DNA of 64,000 nt. Source: Oscarella lobularis. Its lineage: Eukaryota > Porifera > Homoscleromorpha > Homosclerophorida > Oscarellidae. The position numbers and the translations under genes are program-made. Every line of letters begins with the position of its first letter. The stretch's first letter is position 1. Below are positions 12,116 to 22,748 of this stretch, in pieces. The DNA lies in NCBI RefSeq assembly GCF_947507565.1, contig NC_089188.1, positions 1,302,001 to 1,366,000 of the forward strand. The letters are read 5' to 3'. Below the pieces are notes generated by a model that did not search any database, was not told where the DNA came from, and saw nothing but the letters and a program-made list of their open reading frames with translations.

Positions 12116-13017
12116 GCTGGCTGGGTGCGTAAATGAGGAGAACGACCCGTCTCGAAACTGATTAGTCTCTCGTCGAGAAATAAACGTCTGGCTAAGAGGC
12201 GGAGCTCACGGGATCTCTGACCCGGCGCACGTGAAGAATTATTTATGGTTTTTTCCTGGCCGTTCGTTTTCACGCTTTTTTCACGAATAGATCGCCCTTT
12301 GGGCAGAGATAGAGATAGGGTCAGCTGCGCCGGCGTTAGCAAGATGGCGAGCAACGACAATCGAGTAACTTTTCAACAAAGAACGAGATCGAAGTGGCTC
12401 GAGATCTAGCACTCGACGTACGTCTACTTCGAGGCGCATTCCACCACTAAAAACCTCTTTTTGGGACCCCCTTTTTTGAACGACGGACTTCCGAAAGCCT
12501 CGAATGATCTCCTAGCTCGATCAAACGTCTACGTGCACGCATGGCGCATCGATCGACTCCGTCGTTCAAACGACAACGCGTTCATCCGAGAAGAATGGAG
12601 GCGATGAACGCTTCTCTGCACCATCTATGTCTGCACGCGGACCAAAGAAAAAATGCGCGCACGCGTTACTCGTGCCATTTCTTTATTCTTTATACAAGGA
12701 AAATTTCGAAAATCCTTTCTACGCGAACGGATCCATTTCAGAAAAGCTTACTTTTATTCGCTGACGCAGCTGTTTGCATGAGACGCTTTTCCTCGGCCAA
12801 GTACCTAAGAAACAAAGGGAATTTCTGTTCAATTTATCCGTGTACGTACCTTGTAGTCCTGCGTTCGTATTGGCGTAATCCAGGCTACACCGCGTGGAGG
12901 TTCGAACGCTGAGTAGCCCAAAAATGTTTGAGAGCGAGCCGTACCTTACTCGCATATAACCTGTAGCATTAGAGAAAGTTTTCCGAGATTTTTAAAAGTC
13001 ACGTGCTAGGATGAATT
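12116..13017. other. Intergenic/promoter region of the VPS9 gene
   Basis: About 0.9 kb upstream of the VPS9 start. A plus-strand 123-residue frame at 12541-12912 shows no domain. On the minus strand, 12895-12735 contains two short pieces with good splice signals that could be 3' exons of a gene further right, but no start or family can be assigned. Confidence 0.3.
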
Positions 13018-13103
13018 AAGGATCTATATACGTGCTAAGATTGAGAATCTATACAAGTTCAAATACCTATGAGATATGTGTAGGATTAAGGATCTATATA
13101 CGT
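13018..13103. repeat. Diverged short direct repeat, ~70-bp period
   Basis: The 16-mer AAGGATCTATATACGT occurs at 13018-13033 and again at 13088-13103. A weaker copy (GAATCTATACAAGTTCAAAT) lies between. It is AT-rich and noncoding, and too short to assign to an element. Confidence 0.5.
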
Positions 13104-13568
13104 TCAAATCTCCAAGAGTCGCGTGCATAAATATCATTCTATTTACTGACGTTCAAATACTAAATACCTTTTAAAGCCAATCAGACGTCTCAGAGAGCGT
13201 TTTTGGAGATTTTCTCGCGTCAGACTGAAGCTCCTCTCTTGAGTTTCGTAGAGAACGATTCCAAAGAATAGAGAGATTTCTCTCGCTTTTATTAATTTCT
13301 CTTTGTCTCATTAATCCAATTCGCGTAGCCTTTAGAGAAATTACGATCCTAGGCAAATAATTAATTTTTTCCACATACTTTTTCTCTGACTCATCGAGCA
13401 CGTTGTCAAGTTAGCCTTCCAAGATAATTACTTCCCATGCGACGTCAATTGTTTTGCGTATGACCGAAGAATTTGGTTTGGTGATTTAGTGTAGTCTCTT
13501 TCTCCGTCTCCCTAGCTCGCTATCGTCTCGAGAGCTACCTGAATCTGCTGCAACATCTTGCGTCATCT

Positions 13569-13940
13569 TCATTCTTTGGTTGGTAGCGACGGTTGCTGGC
13601 TCTTTTGCGGGTTTTCATCGCTTCTCGGCTTCTTCGTAGAGCGCGCTATCCCCACGCGGGACATTTTTCGCGATTCAGCTGTGGAGATTTTGCGGACGGC
13701 TATAAGGTAAAAGACGCTCTTGTGAGCCTTGTTAGTTTTGTATAAGAGTTTTTTGAAGCTGCTTTCTGCATCGAGCCACCGAAGAGATGAAGGATGATCG
13801 TCGACCAACGCGCATTGATGAGAATACCGTTTCTCGGGAAGAATAGTTTGAGTGCTCTCGTCGGGGAAGTCGTTTTTGGGAAGTAGTCGACGAAAAGACG
13901 CCATTTCTTTAGCAACCAGTGAGCACGCGCAGCAGTTCAT
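13569..13940 (-). CDS. Possible coding exon, unrecognised
   Basis: A minus-strand frame of 123 residues begins with ATG (MNCCACSLVAKEMASF) and has a mixed, protein-like composition, including ESSFKKLLYKTNKAHKSVFY. A second minus-strand frame (13401-13171) is also mostly hydrophilic, and two spliceable pieces lie further left near 12.8 kb. Together they could be one small gene. I cannot find a convincing chain of splice sites, and two plus-strand frames overlap the same DNA, so this may be chance. Confidence 0.22.
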   Translation of the reverse strand: MNCCACSLVAKEMASFRRLLPKNDFPDESTQTILPEKRYSHQCALVDDHPSSLRWLDAESSFKKLLYKTNKAHKSVFYLIAVRKISTAESRKMSRVGIARSTKKPRSDENPQKSQQPSLPTKE

Positions 13941-15094
13941 CTTTTCTTTGCCTGTTTTACAGGGACTTCTTCGCTTATCTCTACTTTATGCATCGTTCAA
14001 TGAGACTCCGATCGTCGATCGTCGACGTGTTGTTTCTGGGAAACGAATTCGAGCTGGAATTCACGTTTCTTCGCGAAGAAACCGATTTTGAAGCGACGTC
14101 GTCAATCCGTCGTCGACGAAGAGGTCGAATAGGCCATCAAAAAAATGAAGAGACTAAAGAATAATGGCGATCGCCGACGACAAGAATCTGGAGCGTGAGA
14201 GAGTAGTGGGGGCCCGCTTTCTCCATCTTTCGTTGTGAACAGAATAATAATATTGGGGATCCTCTTTAGGCGGCATATGTCGACGGAAAGGAAGAACGGC
14301 AGATATTTTCTAGAGGTATTCTCTGTGGTTTCCTAAAAATAATGTGCAGAATTTAATTTTTTGAATCAGACTAGCTGAAGCATGGTCGCGGAGTAGGCGT
14401 TTCCAAATTAATTTCTGAGAATCCTCACAGTTGAATGGCCTAAATCAAGCGTTGAGCTGTCCAACCGTGACCATTTCTCACATGTGACGCACTTACTCCC
14501 GCGTTCTCATATCTTCTTCATATGCCCCGAGGCGGAGAACGGCAATGGGAAATGCGAAAGAAAACATCCCATGGCTAGGACTGTGTTAGGTAAAATATTT
14601 GTGATATGTGGTATATTCTGCTTTTGTTTTATAGGGTTACAGTAATTGTTTCAGTGGGTGGGGATTTGGAGGAGGTGATACTGTTCAGAGTTAAAGACGT
14701 CCTTCATCAGATAAGTGCCTAGAATGTGCTTTGCTTCTTTTGTCGTGGCAGTAGAAAAAATCAGCGGTGCCGTGAAGGATTTTCGAATGGTCGTTCTTTA
14801 ATTTCATCGTGAACGCACTACGTGCCCTTGTTCTTCGTAAGCAAATCCAACTCTACTTTGTATTAGAGAGTCATTTGTGGACGCGAGGACCAGAAGGAAG
14901 GGTGACACTGAACTTGGTCACAATGACTGTGTACTTCCTCATTATACCTTGCATTTTGATTTAGTCGTTCGCTGCTGGTACGGTGGAGCGGTGTAGAGAT
15001 TAGCAGGCTATTGCACGCTTTCGTCGGACGTTAGCCACGGCTTTAGACCATTTCTCAACAAAATAACAGGTAATATCTATAGGTGTTTGCTTAC
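13941..15094. other. Gene-poor stretch
   Basis: About 1.15 kb with only short frames; the plus-strand one ending near 14164 is Arg-rich and without a domain. No RNA gene recognised. Intergenic DNA leading up to the foldback element. Confidence 0.4.
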
Positions 15095-15233
15095 GGCGCT
15101 AGAACAGTGTCAAAAATAATGATTATTGCAATGTTTATTGCATGATCATTGCAATGATCAGTGCAATGTTTATTACAATGATCATAGCAAAAATCATTGC
15201 AATAATCATTATTTTTGACACTGTTCTAGCGCC
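15095..15233. mobile_element. 139-bp foldback/MITE-like element
   Basis: The element begins GGCGCTAGAACAGTGTCAAA and ends with its exact reverse complement. The terminal inverted repeats are about 39 bp each and perfect as far as I can read. The ~60-bp interior is built from repeats of ATGATCATTGCAATG-like words and is itself nearly palindromic. It has no coding capacity. No clear target-site duplication is visible in the flanks (TTAC left, ATATTA right). This fits a non-autonomous DNA-transposon derivative (MITE) or a foldback element. Confidence 0.75.
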
Positions 15234-15407
15234 ATATTAACTTAGCCAACTGCCGTTCTCTACACCATTCCTCTAAAGGCGTGCGTTTCTTGGTACGTAA
15301 AACTTTTCAATTGCCTTGACTGTGCTCTCATATATTGAGCCGACCACCGGTGGAGCCCGTATAACGACGGAGGGAGGCTCTCTCAAACGTGATCTTAGGG
15401 CCGGAAG

Positions 15408-15408
<1 letters not shown>

Positions 15409-15454
<46 letters not shown>

Positions 15455-15466
15455 ATGTATGTCTGT
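15409..15466. repeat. (GTCT)n microsatellite
   Basis: Some 11 near-perfect GTCT units end in two GTAT variants. The minus-strand reading gives the DRQT periodic frame, which is not a gene. Confidence 0.9.
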
Positions 15467-16169
15467 TCGTCACGCTCGGTATTGTGACGTAACTTAAAAT
15501 CCCGTTTTTTTCGTACAGCGCATGCGCGACATAGGGCCCAAAACGGTGCCCCAAAAAAGGCGATTCACGGCGCGAACAAAGCGTTTTTTCTTTCATAAAC
15601 GGAAAAAATGCTTAGAAATCTCTGTTTCCAATTGATCTGTGCTATTTTCCGTGTTATAAATGTGCTGAGAAACCGAAACGACAGTTTTGATTGTCACGCT
15701 CTGACGTCACAATCAAAAGTATCCACTCATGTACAGTATGTGGGTGGGTATGTACGCGTGTACGGGTAACAGGAAATATGACCCGTACACATGCATGTCT
15801 TCAAATACAGAGCAAATTACGAAATGCAATACGTCAGAAAAGCGCCTAATTAGAAAAACATTGCAATTATGTAGGTATGTACAGTACGTAGGTAGGACTG
15901 AGCTGTAGGGGCTAAGGGCAGTGATGACTGCGTGAATATGTGGCAACATAAAAATTTATGACGTCACACTATGTAATGCACTCGCGTACGGTAAGCGGTG
16001 GGAGGCTCTGCATGATGGCAACACGGTGAACACCGGGCCATCATTCTCTAGTATTTGGCACCTAAAACAGCAAAAAAAGGTAAAGTGAGGTTTATTATAT
16101 GTAGTCGTAGCGCGCGTTTGTGAAACCCGCCTTTATTCCGCCCCCGCTGAGGCAAAAGGGACGCAAAGA
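15467..16169. other. Noncoding stretch upstream of the membrane/coiled-coil gene
   Basis: About 0.7 kb with no supported gene; frames are short and of unlikely composition. Its right end should contain the promoter of the gene starting at 16170. Confidence 0.4.
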
Positions 16170-19100
16170 ATGTCGGACTTTGAAGAAATATCGCCGTCAG
16201 AGCATTCCAACAGCGAAGGCTCCCGCCAATCACCTCTCACAGACACTGCGCCCGAGACTGCGTCCAACACCGCGTCCAACAAAGCACCCGAAACCAACAA
16301 AAAGTGCTCCGGGCCGGCCGTTTGCATAGGATTGATCTTGACTTTGGCTGTCGCTGCAGGTTAGAGGATGTGAACTTTACTACGCAGATAGCTTGCAAAG
16401 GGGCCAAGTTGAGCCGCGCTAAAGGCTCGCTGCTTTGCTCGGTCAGTTTTGCATGACACGCCCATTGTTTGTTTTCTACACGTAGTCAAATAGCGTAGAG
16501 CGTTTAATGAGCTTTCTCAGTTAGTACCTTTCGAAGAAGCACTTAGCGCTTTTTGCAGGATTCATTTAGGAGTTCCGAGAGCCTCACGAAAGTCTAGTAG
16601 GCGTTGCTGTGTGTTACCGCCCACACGCCCGACATCACAAATAGTGGGCGTTACTAACTACTGTAGTTCTGCCCAATATCTCTAAACAAGCATCGTTTCC
16701 AGACAATAACATTTTAGGTAATTCAGGGCAATATTCTAAAGAATACGGGATCTCGTACAAACTAGACGAGTCCTCGCGAAGTAAATGATGATGAACTCTA
16801 ATGCTAATGCCTTTAGTTGAAACCAATACGATTAGTGATCTATCAGCACGTGATTGCCAGCCAATCAGAAGAACTCGTTAGACTTGTTTATTTCGGTTCT
16901 CCCACTATACACCATTTATCTGGTCTTTAGACTACCTTCACGGTTTGGGTACCGTAGGGTAGCTTTTAGATTTCTGATTTAGATTTCTGATTTTGATTGG
17001 CTTACAAATGCATGTGCTCTAAATGGCGTGTCCTACTCTTCGCGCTCAAACCCGCTTTCGCCTACCAAAGCAGAGCACCGTTTAAAAATTACTTCAAAAT
17101 ATTTAGTCGCATAGGCGAAAAGCTCTCTTGGCTATTTGTTTATAGATTTGAGCAGACATAGCTGGTGAAGATGTACACAGTCATTAATTAAGTTTTTGTT
17201 TCCACGTAAGTTTAGTTTATTTTTTTGTCTAGCCTTTCAAGGCTTGTTTTGCAATTTGTACATGTGCACTGAAACTCCGTGGTCAGCAAAGTGCTACTAG
17301 TCCTGAAGCGGCAAAAAGCCGTCTCTGAGCAATATTGCGAATACTACAATTAAAATTAAATTAATGCAACCAATGCATCATTAATTGTCTTATTTGAATA
17401 AAAACATGCAAGTTGTGCTAATTGTGCAGCGATATAGTGTGGGCTACGTATTGCGTGATGATCACTTGAGCCAACGGCTAGCGATCGTGGCTTTACAGTA
17501 GCTTTAGTCTCTTTATTTCTTGCCTTGCTTTGCGTTATAAAACCGTTTTGAGAAGCAGCGTAACGCATTTGCAAGACGGCTTTTATCTGTATCAATAATA
17601 CACAATACCATAAAGGTAACTGCTTTTAAGCAGCACTGGGAATTGGTCCGTTAATAAACTCGACGAACGGTTCCGCGTAGTGGTTCCAATACTGCATGTA
17701 TGTTTACTTATATGCAATGTTTGTCATGTTGATTGGAAGGCGTTATAACCACTGCACTAACGTTGCGTTAATTTTAATTGTATAGGACCGGGGGCTATCA
17801 TCTACGCTGTTTTTCGAGAAAAGAATCTAGAGATGAAAAAGATGACTAAAATCTATATTGGAGTATTCGCCACTGTCGATGCTGCTGTATCAATTTTGGT
17901 TGGGATTTACCAATGCGCTGTTCAAAATAAAAAATGCCTGTGTTCAAATATTTTACTTTCTATTTGTCTTTGCTTCGTGCTTATTTCGTTTCATGCTGGT
18001 AATACTTTAAATTTGTTTTACCATTCTGCAATAATTATTTTTTATTTTGCAGTATGCTACGCAATCACTGTCTACATCCTTGTTGCTTCAAGCAGCCCAG
18101 AGAGGCATTACAAAGCGACAGAGTACAAACGAATAGTGCTTTCTTCTTTTATTGCCGTCACGTTAGTGGTAATTGCAATCCCGTGCATCGGCATCATTAT
18201 TCCATTTCTTACAGACAAAAAGGATCCGGAAGATAAGGTTTTCTTTACATTGCTTGGAATTAAACGTCACTCAGCTGGAAACATCGCCTCGGAAAAAAGG
18301 CGGTATTACTTTTGGTCTGGTAAAACAATATATGTAGGGAAAAGCTTTAAGAAAGTTTTCGTTTTACGCATCTCCATCTGGATCATGTTTCTGTTTGTTT
18401 TCATTGCAGCAACGTATCAAATGTTTTGGTATGGCCTGGCCGAAGTCAGATATAATGTTCCTCCAGGCAGTTGCGATGACGAATTTGACTGTTTTCACAG
18501 TTTAGGGGACATTTTGCGGGGAAGAAACGAAGTCGGAGAGCGCTGTATTGATACGTACAATAAGAGTGGAGATCCGGTTGTTTGCGTTCGTCTGCTAACT
18601 AGCAGTTTTGGCTTCAGCGGAAAACTCTGGAAAGGAATAGCCATCGCCTATGCTATATATTTGTTTTGCCTAGGACTTTATAATACGGTCTTCAAAGTTA
18701 GCTCGTTTTTGTGCTTCATTTTAAGCAAATACGTCGGTTCATGCTGCTGCAAATTCCTAACGCCAACAAGAATTTTAGGATTTACAACGGCAATAGGTAC
18801 ACTTGGGTATGGTGCTTCGCTTGGTCGCGCTGCGGAAAGAAGCTTTAAGGGAAGACTTTTTGACGGTCAATTTGTTCCAATTTTGGTATTCGGATCATTG
18901 CTATTTTTTGCTGGCATTGGGCTTTCGATTACGCTTTTTATCGCTGAGTATGAAGACAAAGATGAGAATGACGAACCAGAAAAGTGGAGGATGCAGCTAG
19001 TGCAAGAAATGAAGCAGTCGGTTTGGAAAATAGAAGAGGTTTGGCAGGAAATGGAAACGTTGGTTACGGCAATTAAGGAGGATGCCCAATCAGATCAGGA

Positions 19101-20118
19101 TATGAAAGATCAGTTGGAAAAAGTGAAGAAGTCGATTGAAGGACTGAATGAGTCAAAAAAGGAAATAAGGGAGTATCTAAGGGAAATAGAGAAGCAGGAG
19201 CAAGATATAGAAGAGTCAGTTCAGGAAATAAAGTTGATGCAGCTGCAGTTCCAGAAAATGAAGAATCTGGCGCAGAAAGTGTGGCGATCTGTTTGGAGAA
19301 TGGAAAGACGAGAAGAAACAATGAAGACGTGGGTTGGAGGAAAAGAGACGGTGGAGCCAGATGGGCCAAAAGCACAGCTGGAGAAAGAATTAAGGGATTT
19401 GTTTGAAAAACTGAAGGAGCCCAGGCAGAAAATGAAAGATTTTTCTTGGAAGATAGAGAAAAAGGTGCACGAAATAGAGCAACCACTTCAGGTGCAAGAA
19501 GTAAGGCTGAGAACAAATGAGCATTTGCAATCAGACTGGAGGAGAATGGGAGCGCTGCCACAGGAAATGAAAATTTTGATTCGTGGAATCTGTACGCAAA
19601 CGCAGGAATTAAAAGACTTGGGTGTTAAAATAACGAATCAGCTGAAAGATACGGAAATGAGTGAGCCGACGGATAAAGTTCGGGAGATAGAGAGTTCAAT
19701 AATGGTCGAGGGTGAAGATATAGAGAAGAATATGAGAAGATTGGAGCTGTTGGTTCAAAAATTCAAATATTCGATGCAGATGCCGAATCAATCGAGTCAG
19801 GATGCGGAGAAACAAATGAGAGAGGCTGTTCAGGGTATGACAAAGCGGGTAAAAGAAACCAGGAAGTCGGTTAAGGAAATGAAAAATCCGATTGAGAAAA
19901 TAGAAGAGCGGTCGAAGAAAGAGAGAATGATGGAAGACATGAAAAGACTAGAGCAGTCGGTTGAGGAAATGGACGATTTGATACAGATGCTGAAACAGTC
20001 AGTTGAGGCAATGAAGCTGAAACAGTCGGTTCAGGGAATAAAGGGCCAAATTGGGCAAGCGGTCCAGGAAATGGAGTTGGTGGTGAGAAATTGCGGTTCA
20101 AGAAGCGAAGCAGATTAG
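16170..20118 (+). CDS. Multi-pass membrane protein with long coiled-coil tail, family unknown
   Basis: Three exons: 16170-16359, 17786-17998 and 18053-20118. They join in phase to 822 residues. The first intron is long (1.4 kb); the second is only 54 bp. The N-terminal ~45 residues are Ser/Pro/Thr-rich, then come hydrophobic segments beginning CIGLILTLAVAAG. I count about seven to nine membrane-spanning stretches up to residue ~370. One loop carries several cysteines (PPGSCDDEFDCFH and later ERCIDTYN), which suggests disulphides. From residue ~385 to the end the chain is almost uninterrupted coiled coil, with recurring QSVxxM/EEMxxLxQ heptad-like units. No known transporter or receptor signature is recognised. 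Codon use is visibly more AT-rich than in neighbouring genes. Confidence 0.7.
16360..17785 (+). other. Long intron 1 of the membrane/coiled-coil gene
   Basis: This 1,426-bp GT-AG intron (GTTAGA...TATAG) is far longer than the 45-100 bp typical of the window. No gene or clear repeat is seen inside. It could hide a second promoter. Confidence 0.5.
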
Positions 20119-20558
20119 AATGAGAAACATTCTGAAAATGATCAAGACGGTTCGAATAACTCAATTCTTAAATGAAATTTAAATTTTATTATGGGGCTTC
20201 TGTTGGTTTTTTTTTGTGTACTTCATGTCGTACAGCTGGAACAACTTTACACACTTTTGTTGCTAAATTAATTAAGTTAAGACACACATTCAATACAAGT
20301 ATGTAGTCGGGAAAAATGTGTCGGTTCGCTTTTCGCGCAAACAGGAGAAAAATTCCACTGTAAGGTGACGAATTAAGATTGTAGTGGAAACCTAGGCTCG
20401 TATTTAGGCTGTTATCCGGGCGGATTTTACTGACAGGCCGGAGACAGGGGCCGGGGGGTTATATTTATTTTTAATGTTTTGAGTCTATTTTGTCTAAGAA
20501 GTAAGTCGTCGATTCTCGCGCAAAATTTTTGACGGTAATCTCTGAGGCGCTCTTATAG
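20119..20558. other. Gap before the orphan tail exons
   Basis: 440 bp, AT-rich. No ectodomain or membrane-spanning exon that would belong to the tail exons at 20559 is visible here. Confidence 0.4.
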
Positions 20559-20876
20559 GTATCAGACTCAGAAGGACGTCGCCTCCGGTGCGAGCCGACT
20601 GTTGTCCGATGCTGCTTCGGGTATTGGTAATCCTGTCTACAACATGCACGGCGCTGAGGACGGCGGAACGGACGGCATGGACAACATCGACGACGTTAGT
20701 CTCGTCTTAGACAAATAGAAATTAAAATGTGACGTCGACTTCATTTTTCTTAAGTTGACATGTCGGATATGTTTTCGCCGGGTGAATCGACCTTGCCCAA
20801 GTTCCAAGGCACTCGAGGCAAGGAGGCTCAGGCCAATCCTCTATACGCGGATTCGTATGCGCAAATGAATCAGTGA
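20559..20876 (+). pseudogene. Orphan receptor cytoplasmic-tail exons with NPVY and NPLY motifs
   Basis: Two exons, 20559-20698 and 20755-20876, join in phase (donor A|GTCTCG, acceptor TTAAG). They encode about 87 residues ending GKEAQANPLYADSYAQMNQ and stop. The piece contains GIGNPVYNMHG and, 50 residues later, ANPLYADSY. Both are NPxY motifs that PTB-domain adaptors bind in receptor tails. The giant receptor gene at 39-56 kb ends in the same arrangement ([10 protein letters not shown], then [10 protein letters not shown]). No start codon, signal peptide, ectodomain or TM exon lies upstream. It may be a 3' remnant of a duplicated receptor gene, or alternative terminal exons of the gene at 16170. 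The reading frame is undamaged, so 'pseudogene' is provisional. Confidence 0.6.
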
Positions 20877-22748
20877 CGTTTGTTACGCACACACAGCCGC
20901 TGCCTGTCTTTGTATTGTAGAACTAGGATGTTAAGTTTGTGCCTTTCTTTGAAAAATCGAATTCACTAACGAGCGCCTGTTTCAGTAGGAATATCGTCTT
21001 CAATCTTAATTAACAGGCGAGTCGTCATGTCTCACATTTGATTAATTTAATTTATTTTCCTGTCTATTGTCTGTTTAGTATGAGAAATGTTGCTTGAATG
21101 GTGGTAAAACACGGCAAGTCCTTTTAGCTTGCTCTTGCGCGTCGAAGCAAAGAATTCGACTTACGACGGGCGAGAGACGGGCGGCCAAAGGATATGGATA
21201 AATTCGACTCTAGGGAGATGGGGAAAAGATGAGGCCCGTCGAAAGCCCTGTCAAAATGTAGGCATTTAGTACACCGTCACATAGAATAATGTAGACGGGT
21301 CGCGAGCATTATGCTTACGCTTCGCGATGCGAAACCCGATCGCGAGCCCCGTTAGGGAGCCTCACCTTATCGAAAAAGCACTAGCACGTACATAAGCTGC
21401 TTTGGAAAGCCAATCCGAATGAAAGAAGCGCGCCTTGGAAAAAAATCAGTCAAAAGGTCTGCTTTTTCTTAGACCATTACCCGGATAAGCCTACGAAGTA
21501 CTAATAGGTAGTAGCTGATTTGCCCGCGCGAAGCGCGGGACAGAGTGCATTTTTAGGCTCAATCGCGACGGTGCGGCCTAGGATCGAGAACGGCTCTCCC
21601 ACACCGTCCCCCCGACCTCGTTGCACCGTGACCCATGGGGCCATAGTCCTTCGCTTGAGAGGAAGCGGGACTACCGGATTGAGGGAAGGCGCCGAACGTG
21701 AGTCCACACACAGTCATATAGTCAACATCGTGCTTTGATTTGGTTCTGGGAAGTCAAGGCCATCTTCGGCTATAGGTCACTAAACCGAGTGAGAAACAGC
21801 CACGAGACACTGGGCCCCCCACACGTTTCTTTGGCGAGAAAGTGGACTGATCTGAGCTTGACGTCCACTCGGTATAACGCGGAACGCCAAGCTTCGCAAC
21901 CCATCCAAGGTTAAGAAGATCTTGCCTAGTCAGACAGCCTCCCTTAGTCTTGCGGCGGTGGCTAGCACACGCTGCAATTCCAATACCCATTAACCCCTCC
22001 CTTGTATGTATTTATGTTTTAGTTGTTGTTGTTTTTCGTCCTTTGCTGTTGTTCCCTGTCTCTCTGTTCTTCTCTTATACTGTTTTTCTCAATATATGAA
22101 ATCCAACGGGCCTTATAAGCGACTTCCCAGTGCCGCGCGCCGCGAGAAGAACTCGCGCGATCGACGCTCATCCACTGCACCTTACAGTTTCAACAAGGAA
22201 CGGCAACCGACTGAGCACGATTTAATGTTGACATGACTGAGGCTTTCCCAACGCCGACGACCTCCAGAGTTCCGTCCGTTAGACTTTCCTCACCTAGCCA
22301 GAACTGAAGTTGTGCGTGCGTGCAGCGGCTTTTATACGAAAGCTGATGCAATGGTTATGCAATATCCGTTGGTGACGGCATTGTCTTGGATTCACCGGGG
22401 CAACGAGTCGCTGGTTGGCTCAGAAAACTCGCGCCAATTTTACACGTGATCCTTGCCATGCCCGGCCATGCCTGGTTCAGCCGGTTTTAGGTGCTAGAAT
22501 AATGGCGGCTCTCTGTTTTCGACTCCACGTGTATCGTCTTTTGAATTAGAATGAACGTTTAGCCGTTTCTTTCATGTCTCCGATTTCGCGGTTGTAAACC
22601 GTCCCCGGATTGGACACTAACGCACGCCGAATCGCAACACAAACTGATCAAACTCTGTGTGGGGGCGACGAACAAAAGCCCGACGATCCATTCTTCGTTT
22701 TCTCTCGCTCCTTCTCCGTTCACGCAGCCGAACCGCCGACGACAACGC
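20877..22748. other. 1.9-kb gene-poor region upstream of SUFU
   Basis: No supported gene. The part at 21500-22000 is GC-richer than its surroundings and has long-ish frames on both strands without domains, so it may be an old transposon remnant. A plus-strand ATG frame at 22096 encodes a 46-residue hydrophilic peptide (MKSNGPYKRLPSAARR...) of unknown reality. The last few hundred bases should hold the SUFU promoter and 5' UTR. Confidence 0.35.

Noticed and set aside
13616-13630. ATCGCTTCTCGGC, like the 5' end of U2 snRNA
   Set aside because: The match stops after 13 bases; the branch-point recognition and Sm-site regions of U2 do not follow.
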